From the NCBI GenBank assembly GCA_965222485.1, contig CBDCUC010000019.1, positions 1 through 14,251 of the forward strand: a stretch of DNA of 14,251 nt, given 5' to 3'. Shown one piece after another: positions 7,630 to 14,251 of this stretch. The notes beneath the pieces were generated by a model, which was not told the DNA's origin, made no database searches, and worked only from the letters and a program-made list of their open reading frames with translations. This DNA comes from CBDCUC01 sp965222485. GTDB lineage: Bacteria; Pseudomonadota; Alphaproteobacteria; Rhizobiales; Hyphomicrobiaceae. The first letter of the stretch is position 1, and every line of letters starts with the position of its first letter. Made by a program: the position numbers and the translations under genes.

Positions 7630-8176
7630 TTACTCCGACACTTCCGTCAGCACCTTGCAGGCAGGATCGTGCAGAGCCGCCTTCAAGTGAGCGTTCAAAT
7701 TGACAATGGAATTTGGTGTGATCAGACGGGCCGATCCCGCATAAAGGCCAATCGCGATGCGTTTGTTCTCCGTGACATGGGAAACAGCACAGGCGCAGCG
7801 TGATCCGGCCTGGTTTAGTGCCGATTGAAACAGTTTGGCTTGGGCTTGCTGCGCGAGCTTTGCGTGTTGGCGTTTTAAGTCCATCGCCTCGCAGGCAGCA
7901 TCTGCACCAAATTTCCCCCATGAGTTCTCTCACGCGTGGGTCCATAGAGCCTAAGATCGCGTCGCAGCTCATTATTGTTGGTGGCTGAGCACTTGTTCCA
8001 GCGCGAGATTGCACTTCGTCTTGGACTGATTTCTCGCACCGCAAGACCCATCCTGACTTCTCAACGCTGCGCGCAACAACAAGTGGGCCGGTCACAAACA
8101 TCGAACCGGCGGCATAAAGAACGAGTGCGAGCGCGGCACCTCCACCGGCCGTGGCTGATTGCGGATCAATGAACAT
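7630..8176 (-). CDS. Membrane-anchored or exported cysteine-rich protein, frameshifted
   Basis: A strong GGGAGG lies 5 nt before ATG 8176. A hydrophobic N-terminal segment (about residues 13-36) could be a signal anchor. The remainder is polar with six cysteines (about 47, 71, 95, 127, 129, 173), which suggests disulfides outside the cytoplasm. A run of five C (plus 7915-7919) carries one extra base; skipping it joins ELMG to KFGADAACEAMDLKRQ and gives 181 aa. Without the correction the frame reads into a Cys/Arg-rich low-quality tail down to 7466, which I regard as an out-of-frame product. The start overlaps the 398-aa gene's end by 11 bp. The function is unknown; a periplasmic part of the transfer apparatus fits. 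Confidence 0.65.
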
Positions 8177-9362
8177 GATGACCTCCCGGTGCGGTAACGC
8201 GAGGTGCCTCTTTGATATGAGGTGGGTCGTCTTTGAAGTTTCGCCAGATATGGCCGAGCAGTACGTAGACCCACAGCGTTAGTGGCATGATCAGCTCAAT
8301 CACCGCCGTCAGCGCCGCAACGGGGATGAAGTGGCCTATGTAAGCAAAGGTCGATGACACACCGGCCTCGTTCGGAAACGGTGGTGGTGCAATCTTCCCG
8401 GTTTCAATCGTCTCAAGAGCCGCTTGGATGGACGCCGCGTGTCGGCGCAACAGCGCATTGACATTGCGCGTGGCTTCTGGTCGCCCTGAAATCGTGATCC
8501 CTTTTTCAAGCTCCCCAGTGTAAGCCTGAAGAAGTGTTACCGGCATAGCCTCTTTCAGGCCTGCGATTTCTTGTTTGATGGACGCATCAATCGGGCTCAG
8601 TAGCTGACGACGTTTTGTTCGGGTCTCTGAGCTTTGGTTGAAAGTCGTTTGGTATTGGCCAAGCAGATGATTGAGCTTTGCCAACCTATCAGCACGGGTT
8701 CCTTCACCGTTTTCAAGCTGTGCGGATATATCTGTTGCACGCACCGCAACCGGTTCTAACGCCCGTGTGACGCGCCCGCGTCCACCATTACCGCGACCGG
8801 ACAGGCAGCTTTCGCTCATCTCACATTTGAGATGGCGTCCAATATCGGTAACAGCAGCATCTATCGCTGGTTTGACCCGTACGGACCTGCTCACCGTCTC
8901 GTTGATTTGATCGACATAGCGTACCAACGCCTGGCCATGACCACCGAGCTTCAAATCATTGACCGGATCAATGGTCAGACCTGCATAGGTCGAGGCAAAA
9001 AGGCCGCCACCAACCAAAAGGATTGATCCAACCCTGGCAACACTTGCGCTCAAGAAACCGCGTGCTGCAAGATCCGCACCGTCATCAACCGCATAGCGAT
9101 TCACAATGTAAGAAACGAGCGCCGCGCCTAACGTGAAGACCACAATCTTTGACCAACCCGTAAAGCCAACGGGCTGAATCAAATGTGGCGCAGACAACCC
9201 CACCATCGCACCGGTTGCCACCGCAAAGCACGGCAGCGCATAATTTTTGATTTCAAATTTCTTTCGGCTAGGCAAACGCACGGGCGTTTTTTTGACGACC
9301 GTGATCGTAGCCTGCGCTGCTTGTTCGTGACCGGTAAAATGAGGTGAAATCCGATTTGACAT
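8166..9362 (-). CDS. Polytopic membrane protein with large central helical domain
   Basis: 398 aa, the longest intact protein of the operon. After a polar N-terminus come three predicted membrane helices (about residues 41-60, 70-88 and 107-128). A soluble domain of about 200 residues follows, with helical, coiled-coil-like character (for example about 215-275), two cysteines (C180 and C186) and a Gly/Arg patch. Two membrane helices close together (about 338-375) precede a short His-ending tail. The topology, with a long segment between membrane bundles, resembles scaffold proteins of envelope complexes, but I recognise no family. It follows the SprT-like gene by 12 nt (GGGGAT upstream of the ATG) and overlaps the next gene. 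Confidence 0.8.
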   Translation of the reverse strand: MSNRISPHFTGHEQAAQATITVVKKTPVRLPSRKKFEIKNYALPCFAVATGAMVGLSAPHLIQPVGFTGWSKIVVFTLGAALVSYIVNRYAVDDGADLAARGFLSASVARVGSILLVGGGLFASTYAGLTIDPVNDLKLGGHGQALVRYVDQINETVSRSVRVKPAIDAAVTDIGRHLKCEMSESCLSGRGNGGRGRVTRALEPVAVRATDISAQLENGEGTRADRLAKLNHLLGQYQTTFNQSSETRTKRRQLLSPIDASIKQEIAGLKEAMPVTLLQAYTGELEKGITISGRPEATRNVNALLRRHAASIQAALETIETGKIAPPPFPNEAGVSSTFAYIGHFIPVAALTAVIELIMPLTLWVYVLLGHIWRNFKDDPPHIKEAPRVTAPGGHHVH

Positions 9363-9374
9363 GATAATCCCCGC

Positions 9375-10167
9375 TTATTTCGTATTGGCGCGCAGACACG
9401 CATCGCAAGGCACGCATTTGAGCTCCGCCGAAGGCTTCGCCCAGGCGTTCAAACTGCAATTCGGACAAGTGAATTTGATGCGGTCTTTTGGCTTTGCTGG
9501 TTCTGAAGCGGCTTGGGAGTCGGCTGACCTAGCGCTCTTCAGGCTTGCCTCTGGCGCGAGCCTGTCGCCCCAACGAATGACGAACCCGCTTTTGATCAGA
9601 AGATTAGCTGTGACTTCGAACGGGCCATCTTCAATAACGAAGTGCGCAACCCTGGAACCCGTGCGCGCGCCGCCCGGTTTGCCCGTATCAGAGGGCATCA
9701 GGCCGATCTCTTCCATGCGGTCCGCCCAAACCGCATCGTGATAACGCCCATGTGGTTTTTGACCTTTGGCGTTTTCCGGGCCGAATTCCTCCCGCCACTG
9801 ATGCGCCATTTCATGGACTAGCGTAGAAAGGGTCTCACTGTCGGAGCGCTGTTTCAGATAATGCGGATTGAGAATGATCTCATGTGCCAGATCACCTGAT
9901 TTGTTTTGAAACCGGTTCGGGCAAAAGGCACCCAGCATACCGGGGCTTGCGCGCCAGCGTAATCAGAGGAGCCGAGAGTTGGCCGCCAAACAATTTGTCA
10001 TTGAAATAGGAAAATGCCGCCAGGAGATCGGAATAAGCTTCTTCAGTCGGGTAGAGCTTATTCGGTTGGCCGATCTGCTCGACCTTTGAACCGCTATCGC
10101 TCCCCGAATGCCCGGCACCCTGGTCCTGTAACAGCAGGTCGGTATGGGGTGGTCTTTGTTCGCTCAC
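9375..10167 (-). CDS. SprT-like zinc metallopeptidase, frameshifted
   Basis: A member of the SprT/Spartan-like group by its HExxH motif (HEMAHQW, His118, Glu119, His122), a downstream histidine as possible third ligand (His143 in GRYHDAVW), the preceding SprT-like PLITLARKPG...AFCPNRF, and a C-terminal zinc ribbon (C234, C237, C251, C254). An extra base in a run of four C (plus 9942-9945) breaks the gene: the first frame ends at 9892 and the second reopens at 9938. Skipping one base gives 263 aa. I prefer the GTG start at 10167 (MSEQRPPH, AAGG 9 nt upstream) over TTG 10185. It is first in the operon. Spartan relatives cleave proteins crosslinked to DNA; a similar role on DNA-bound transfer proteins is speculation. 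Confidence 0.8.
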
Positions 10168-10323
10168 TTGGGTCGGCCTTCGCAATTTAAGAACTGTTTC
10201 AGGCTCTCAAGGGCGAATGGGCTATGCTAGGAATCCCGAACCACCACTTTTGAGAAGCTGAGGCTTTATTGCTGCCCCTTATTGCCGACCCACTTAGGCC
10301 TTCCCATCAGAAGTTTATAAGAA
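10168..10323. promoter_or_regulatory. Divergent intergenic region with imperfect tandem 13-bp repeats
   Basis: This gap separates the minus-strand transfer-like operon from the plus-strand 329-aa gene, so it must hold promoters for both. Two adjacent 13-bp units at 10266-10278 and 10279-10291 (TTATTGCTGCCCC and TTATTGCCGACCC) match at 11 of 13 positions and could be a regulator site. I see no convincing -35/-10 pair for either direction. TATAAG at 10316-10321 is too close to ATG 10324 unless that mRNA is leaderless. Confidence 0.4.
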
Positions 10324-11313
10324 ATGAGTTTGGACGATCCGCGCAGCTACCAGCCCTACGATGAGACGCTTGAGGCTGTTGATCTTCGCTTGGAATTTGA
10401 AGGCAATATTGAGCGGCTGCAGGATGAAATGCGCCGCATAAAAAAAGAGATCAGCTATCAAGCATTTGCTGAGTTGATCCCGCGCCTTGTTGCCGAGCAT
10501 GCGCCCAGCTATCCAACCGGCGGCGATATCTCTTCTCAAAATCTCTATGATTTTTTGAAACTCAAATCACCAAGCGTTCCGGGAAAAAAGCGCCGTCTCG
10601 CCTTTCATGCCTTCATGATGATTGTCGATCAGTCCTATCGCGAGAAATGGGATCACACACATTTTGTTCGCCGTGCCGGACAAACATTGGTTGAGTTTCT
10701 TGCTACCGATAAAAAAGCAGACCCTTACGCCCACGCTGTCAATTTGCAAGGATCAGTAGGGCTTTATGCCTACCAACTGGGTGAGCTTGTTGATCCATCA
10801 GATCGTAAGCTGGGGTTTCAACAACGCTGTTTGCTTTTGAGCACAGCCACCGGCATGCCGTTTCTATTGGCTTATGATTTTGACATGGTCAGGCATGATG
10901 GCGCTGAACCTCAGGGTGATGCCGCCTTTACCGAACAGCAGCTTGAATATCTGCGTGACAGTTGGGACCTCGATGCGCGGATCGGATTTTATGTACCCAA
11001 ACGCTCTCCCGGCGAGGGCGTATTGTTGCTCAACAGTTTTAAGTGGGACTGGCCAACCATCTATGGCTCGATTTTGAAGTATCAGGGTGAACCGCTTGTG
11101 GACTACAACGCACCTGATGTGACCGATATCATGCTGACCGATGTCAACTCATTCATCAACATTGAGCGCGCCGAACCCACCTATATCGCTACCGACTATG
11201 AAGTACCGGATGAGCGCAAAATTATTGCCATGCGCTGTCGTTCAGACAAAGACAAACTCGGTTCTGTTTCTGCCGTGTTGGACAGACGTTTTGATTGGGG
11301 AGGTGATCTTTGA
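10324..11313 (+). CDS. Uncharacterised 329-aa protein, coupled to the ankyrin gene
   Basis: I do not recognise this family. It is a soluble protein without signal or membrane segments. The first third is charged and helical (EFEGNIERLQDEMRRIKKEI), followed by a segment with a Gly turn (TGGDISSQNLYDFLKLKS) that could be a helix-turn-helix, though weakly. The second half has more aromatic, strand-like segments (ARIGFYVPKRSPGEGVLLLN, FKWDWPTIYGSILKY). The ATG lacks a clear Shine-Dalgarno. Its TGA overlaps the TTG start of the ankyrin gene, so the two are made together. Being divergent from the transfer-like operon, it might act as a regulator or as an independent cargo module. The frame is intact, so it is likely functional. 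Confidence 0.8.
   Translation: MSLDDPRSYQPYDETLEAVDLRLEFEGNIERLQDEMRRIKKEISYQAFAELIPRLVAEHAPSYPTGGDISSQNLYDFLKLKSPSVPGKKRRLAFHAFMMIVDQSYREKWDHTHFVRRAGQTLVEFLATDKKADPYAHAVNLQGSVGLYAYQLGELVDPSDRKLGFQQRCLLLSTATGMPFLLAYDFDMVRHDGAEPQGDAAFTEQQLEYLRDSWDLDARIGFYVPKRSPGEGVLLLNSFKWDWPTIYGSILKYQGEPLVDYNAPDVTDIMLTDVNSFINIERAEPTYIATDYEVPDERKIIAMRCRSDKDKLGSVSAVLDRRFDWGGDL
11300..11312 (+). promoter_or_regulatory. Strong ribosome binding site fixing a TTG start
   Basis: GGGGAGGTGATC immediately precedes TTG at 11310-11312. The GGAGGTGAT core matches the anti-Shine-Dalgarno very closely, at a usable spacing. No other start codon lies at a usable distance, so the TTG is taken as the ankyrin gene's start, overlapping the upstream TGA (TTGA). 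Confidence 0.7.
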
Positions 11314-11690
11314 GCCGAACAGTCACTCGGATCAGACCAAAAGAAGAAGGACGCGAGTTCGATATTCACTACGGCGCCGACATCAATGATATTGATGAGA
11401 TTGAAGGCGCGTTACGTGAAGATTTCGGCGTGCTCAATGAGCAAGAGCCGCTGACCGGGAAAACTGCGCTCATTATTTCGGCGGCTGATGGCAATTACCT
11501 CGCGCTTCATTTCCTGCTTGTCACGCATAAGGCCGATCCGTTCATTAAAGACAAGAAGGGCTGGCAAGCCCTCGACTACGCCCGCGCCATCGGACACCAA
11601 ACCTGTCGGCAATTGCTGCTGGAACATATGTTCCCGGACCTGAACGATGATACCGGCTCACCGGATGTTGTGCGGTTGCGGCCGCGCTAG
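11310..11690 (+). CDS. Small ankyrin-repeat protein
   Basis: 126 aa with about two ankyrin repeats. The first is TGKTALIISAADGNYLALHFLLVTHKADPF (about residues 49-78, shown here as its outline: TGKTAL, AADGNYLALHFLL, ADPFIKD). The second is KKGWQALDYARAIGHQTCRQLLLEH (key parts GWQALDYA and GHQTCRQLLLE, about 82-106). The N-terminal 45 residues are charged and the tail is short and Arg-rich. Ankyrin repeats bind proteins, so it is probably a partner or inhibitor of the coupled 329-aa protein. It starts at TTG 11310 with an unusually strong ribosome site. A hairpin at 11736-11758 follows it. Confidence 0.8.
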   Translation: MSRTVTRIRPKEEGREFDIHYGADINDIDEIEGALREDFGVLNEQEPLTGKTALIISAADGNYLALHFLLVTHKADPFIKDKKGWQALDYARAIGHQTCRQLLLEHMFPDLNDDTGSPDVVRLRPR

Positions 11691-11735
11691 CCCGGGCCAC
11701 TTGGATAGCAGAGCCCGCCAATATTTGCATTGCGG

Positions 11736-11758
11736 CTGGCAGGCGCGAAGCCTGTCAG
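11736..11758 (+). terminator. Candidate terminator after the 329-aa/ankyrin pair
   Basis: CTGGCAGGC and GCCTGTCAG form a 9-bp stem with one G-T pair around a GCGAA loop, followed by ATTTCTT. The stem is strong but the T-tract is short and interrupted. It lies 46 nt after the ankyrin stop and upstream of the Fic promoter, a sensible place for an operon end. Confidence 0.5.
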
Positions 11759-11846
11759 ATTTCTTAGCGCCAACTGGAGCGCAGGACGAGGTGCATGGAT
11801 CAGGAATGAGGCATAAAGAACCCTTTTATTACTCAATATATTACTG

Positions 11847-11879
11847 TATAATGAGTTATAGAAAGGCACTCTATAGCTC
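11847..11879 (+). promoter_or_regulatory. Fic gene promoter (-10) with overlapping operator-like inverted repeat
   Basis: TATAAT at 11847-11852 is a consensus -10; the -35 region (about 11824-11830) is only T-rich. Overlapping the expected start of transcription, GAGTTATAG (11853-11861) and CTATAGCTC (11871-11879) form a 9-bp inverted repeat with one mismatch and a 9-nt spacer, ending right at the ATG. A regulator bound here would block initiation. The C-terminal winged helix of the Fic protein is a natural candidate (autoregulation), but that is inference. Confidence 0.5.
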
Positions 11880-13004
11880 ATGATATGGAACTGGCAACAA
11901 TCGGACTGGCCCAAATTTACCTATGCTGACAAGGCCTTGTCGTTACTTGAGACACGTTTCTTGCATCAGGCGGGCATGGTGCTCGGCACCCTCAAGCATA
12001 TCGGCAATGATGAACAATCGGAGCTGCGCGTCGATCTCATCAGTATTGAAGCACTCAAAACCTCCGAAATCGAAGGCGAGATTCTCAACCGCGATTCCGT
12101 CCAGTCCTCCATCCGGCGCAATTTCGGGCTCGATACCGACAACCGGCGCGTACCACCAGCCGAACGCGGCATTGCTGAGATGATGGTCGATCTGCATCGC
12201 AGCTACGACAAGCGCTTGTCACATGCCAAGCTGTTTGCGTGGCACAAGATGCTTTGCAGCGGTCGAAACGACCTTAATGATGTCGGGCGTTATCGCACCC
12301 ACGCTGATCCGATGCAGGTCGTCTCCGGCGCCATCCATGATCCCAAGGTCCATTTCGAAGCGCCGCCATCCGATACCATGAAGGCTGAGATGGACCGGTT
12401 CATTCGTTGGTTCAATGACACTGCGCCCGGTGGCAAGAATGCTTTGCCGTTGTTGACACGTGCCGGCATTGCGCATCTTTATTTTGTATGCATCCATCCC
12501 TTTGAGGATGGTAATGGCCGCATCGGTCGCGCCATCGCCGAAAAGTCATTATCACAAGGCTTAGGGCAACCCGCCTTATTGGCACTGTCGCATACAATCG
12601 AAAAAGGCCGTAAGGCCTATTACCGCAACCTCGAATTGGGTAACAAAGATCTGGAGATCACCGACTGGCTGATCTATTTCGCCGAAACTATCCTTAGCGC
12701 CCAAGCCTATGCGCAAACACTCATCGATTTTCTGATCGAGAAGACCAAACTCTATGACCGCTTACGCGGTGAACTTAATCCACGTCAGGAAAAAGTTTTG
12801 GCGCGCTTGTTCCGCGCAGGACCCGAGGGATTCGAAGGTGGCCTCAGTGCAGAAAACTATATCCGCATCACCGGCACATCGCGCGCAACAGCGACCCGTG
12901 ACCTGCAAGACCTTGTCGAAAAGGGTGCACTCATTCGTACTGGTGAGCGGCGGCATACACGCTATTGGTTGGCGGTGGCGCAGCAAGGACGTTCGAGTAA
13001 CTAG
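11880..13004 (+). CDS. Fic-family enzyme with N-terminal inhibitory helix and C-terminal winged helix
   Basis: 374 aa. Fic enzymes usually transfer AMP or another nucleotide moiety to hydroxyl side chains of target proteins. The catalytic motif HPFEDGNGRIGR is complete (His206, Asn212, Arg214, Arg217). An inhibitory motif T-x-x-x-E-G (KTSEIEGE, Thr61-Gly66) lies N-terminal to it, the hallmark of self-inhibited Fic proteins. The N-terminus (MIWNWQQSDWPKF) matches the DUF4172-type Fic subfamily. The C-terminal 298-366 region, with ENYIRITGTSRATATRDLQDLVEKGALI, is a winged-helix DNA-binding domain. No separate antitoxin gene is adjacent, consistent with in-cis inhibition. AAAGG lies about 13 nt before the ATG, so the ribosome site is weak. 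An operator-like inverted repeat abuts the start. The frame is intact. Confidence 0.92.
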   Translation: MIWNWQQSDWPKFTYADKALSLLETRFLHQAGMVLGTLKHIGNDEQSELRVDLISIEALKTSEIEGEILNRDSVQSSIRRNFGLDTDNRRVPPAERGIAEMMVDLHRSYDKRLSHAKLFAWHKMLCSGRNDLNDVGRYRTHADPMQVVSGAIHDPKVHFEAPPSDTMKAEMDRFIRWFNDTAPGGKNALPLLTRAGIAHLYFVCIHPFEDGNGRIGRAIAEKSLSQGLGQPALLALSHTIEKGRKAYYRNLELGNKDLEITDWLIYFAETILSAQAYAQTLIDFLIEKTKLYDRLRGELNPRQEKVLARLFRAGPEGFEGGLSAENYIRITGTSRATATRDLQDLVEKGALIRTGERRHTRYWLAVAQQGRSSN

Positions 13005-13149
13005 GTCACCGCTTCCGCGAAGTCGGAATATGGATTTCACGAAGCCGTTATAAATGCCCCATGTACTAATCGGTATTCTGTGGCTCCAATTCCTCCCCTG
13101 ATTTGATTGATGCGGAAAACACAAACTGCCACCTCAAAGAGGTTGTAAA

Positions 13150-14251
13150 ATGACGGGTCGTGTCGAACACCGGTCAACATCGAAGGTTTCTATCGACGAC
13201 CATGTTCGCGCCCGGAGAATCGGCCTGGGTCAAGAGCTTGCACATCGCCAAGCCATCTATCTTGATCAGAACTACTGGATCGACCTGCTCAACGCTTCTC
13301 GGGGAAAGGGGACAAACGAAGCGGGCGAGCTTTTGATGCTCCTACGCTCCGGTGTGAAGTCACAAAGGCTGTTTTGTCCAATCAGCGAAACGGTCTTCTT
13401 CGAGCTACTCAAGCAAAATGATCCCGGCTCAAGACGTTCCACCGCCGCGCTCATAGATGAACTTAGTTTGGGTGCGACGCTTATCGGTCAAACCGAGCGT
13501 GTTCAGATCGAACTCTCCTACTCACTACACAGTAGAACCGGTCAAACGAACCTCCATCCGCTCGATCACTTGGTCTGGACCAAGATGGCCTACATTCTCG
13601 GCGTTTATCATTTCCACAACACGGCGTTCGACGTTGCCACCGAACATGCACTCCAAAAGTCGTTTTTTGATCACATGTGGTCCGTGCCGCTTATACAGCT
13701 TGTAGAAAACATAGACGAAGACAGCCGGCAGGGTCTGGACCAAAATGCCCTGGCAGGTAAGCTTAATGAGGGTATAGCCGCACATGCGGAGGGTCTTCGT
13801 AGCTTCAAGCAGGCCTACGCTGCAGAAGTTCGTGGCATTGCTGATCTGGCAGGGGAATTCATTCCGGATATTCTCGCGGACATGGCCCGTAACGAAGGGG
13901 TACCTACCGGTCCGCTAGACCCGGTTGAGCAGCGGGCCACGGCAAACAAATTCAAGAACATGCTGGTCTATGTGCTTGAGAAGAACCTTGAACGACACAA
14001 CCTTCGGACCATGCACATCCTTGCGAGTTTGCACGCATCGCTGCGCTGGAACAAGCCCCGCCAATTTAAGGCGAATGACCTCTATGATTTTGACCACGCT
14101 GCGGCGGCAATCGGTTATTGCGATGCCTTCTTCACGGATGGCCCGCTGCGAAACATGGTCAAGGAGAACCATCTGGCACTTAATAAGACTTACGAGTGCC
14201 ACGTGGTGTCCGAGCCTACCGATGCCATTGCTTGGACATCAGGATTGGTGA
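13150..14251 (+). CDS. PIN-like nuclease domain protein (3' end beyond window)
   Basis: The open frame runs from ATG 13150 off the right edge, 367 codons so far. GAGG lies 7 nt upstream of the ATG. Near the N-terminus IYLDQNYWIDL places an aspartate (Asp39) at the end of a first strand, as in PIN nucleases, and a glutamate follows in ISETVFFELL. Near the end YDFDHAAAAIGYCDAFFTDG supplies further acidic residues (Asp313, Asp315, Asp325, Asp330) in the C-terminal PIN pattern. The acidic set is therefore widely separated by a helical insert of about 200 residues, making this a large PIN-like protein rather than a small VapC toxin. It may be an RNase of a defence or toxin type; the target is unknown. 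It follows the Fic gene by 145 nt with its own weak promoter at most. Confidence 0.7.
   Translation, partial: MTGRVEHRSTSKVSIDDHVRARRIGLGQELAHRQAIYLDQNYWIDLLNASRGKGTNEAGELLMLLRSGVKSQRLFCPISETVFFELLKQNDPGSRRSTAALIDELSLGATLIGQTERVQIELSYSLHSRTGQTNLHPLDHLVWTKMAYILGVYHFHNTAFDVATEHALQKSFFDHMWSVPLIQLVENIDEDSRQGLDQNALAGKLNEGIAAHAEGLRSFKQAYAAEVRGIADLAGEFIPDILADMARNEGVPTGPLDPVEQRATANKFKNMLVYVLEKNLERHNLRTMHILASLHASLRWNKPRQFKANDLYDFDHAAAAIGYCDAFFTDGPLRNMVKENHLALNKTYECHVVSEPTDAIAWTSGLV

Noticed and set aside
7466..8176. A single 236-aa protein covering two operon genes
   Set aside because: After about residue 93 the frame turns Cys/Arg-rich and incoherent while a neighbouring frame continues sensibly; a one-base skip explains it as two separate genes.
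4983..9945. Programmed ribosomal frameshifting at the six breaks
   Set aside because: The run contexts differ, all need +1 skips, no shared slippery heptamer or stimulator is seen, and six such sites in one operon would be implausible.
13005..13149. Regulatory element between the Fic and PIN genes
   Set aside because: Apart from the PIN gene's ribosome site I see no convincing promoter, terminator or repeat.
1933..14251. A second copy of the tRNA 3' end marking the other attachment site
   Set aside because: I looked for the CCGGGTGCGCCA end and the T-arm and found no copy; the far boundary is presumably outside the window.
3870..14251. Relaxase, oriT, VirB genes or CRISPR array
   Set aside because: No relaxase histidine triad, VirB-type protein, regular spaced repeats or convincing nick region could be recognised by reading.

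Overview
The window looks like a chromosomal locus of an alphaproteobacterium carrying an integrated mobile element. The bacterial group is inferred from an alphaproteobacterial-type DNA polymerase I N-terminus, a GTTC-N7-GTTC (GAAC-N7-GAAC) LexA box, and protein families that I associate with alphaproteobacterial elements. I cannot name the genus.

Layout. (1) 1-1932 is the chromosomal flank: the 5' part of polA on the minus strand, running off the left edge, and a tRNA-Arg(CCG) on the plus strand with its own promoter. (2) 1826-3960 is the integration module on the minus strand: a large serine recombinase and a small upstream partner gene, overlapping by ATGA and transcribed from one promoter that carries a perfect alphaproteobacterial SOS box. 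The recombinase frame runs through the tRNA in antisense, which places the element junction at the tRNA 3' end. (3) 4053-10167 is one compact minus-strand operon of nine genes. In order of transcription they are a SprT-like metallopeptidase, a 398-aa membrane protein, a cysteine-rich exported or anchored protein, two small double-spanning membrane proteins, a VirD4/TraG-type coupling ATPase without its own membrane anchor, a 90-aa membrane protein and two charged soluble proteins. It resembles the membrane/coupling part of a DNA-transfer machine, but no relaxase, VirB-type channel gene or oriT is recognisable in the window. (4) 10324-11690, divergent from the operon, holds an unrecognised 329-aa protein translationally coupled to a two-repeat ankyrin protein. 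(5) 11880-14251 holds an autoinhibited Fic-family enzyme with a C-terminal winged helix, and the start of a PIN-like nuclease gene cut by the right edge. These look like accessory cargo, possibly toxin or defence related.

Five of the nine operon genes contain single-base frameshifts, six in total. Every one is a gain of one base, mostly in a short homopolymer, and each gene becomes one continuous protein of exact codon length if one base is skipped. No comparable break is seen in about 9 kb of other coding sequence. Either the transfer operon is decaying or the sequence has local errors; the reading frames on both sides are otherwise well preserved.

How the parts fit: DNA damage would relieve LexA repression of the recombinase operon and favour excision from the tRNA. 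The membrane/ATPase operon would then serve DNA transfer or mobilisation, and the Fic and PIN genes would be passengers. The other attachment site is not in the window, so the element continues past the right edge or ends there unseen.
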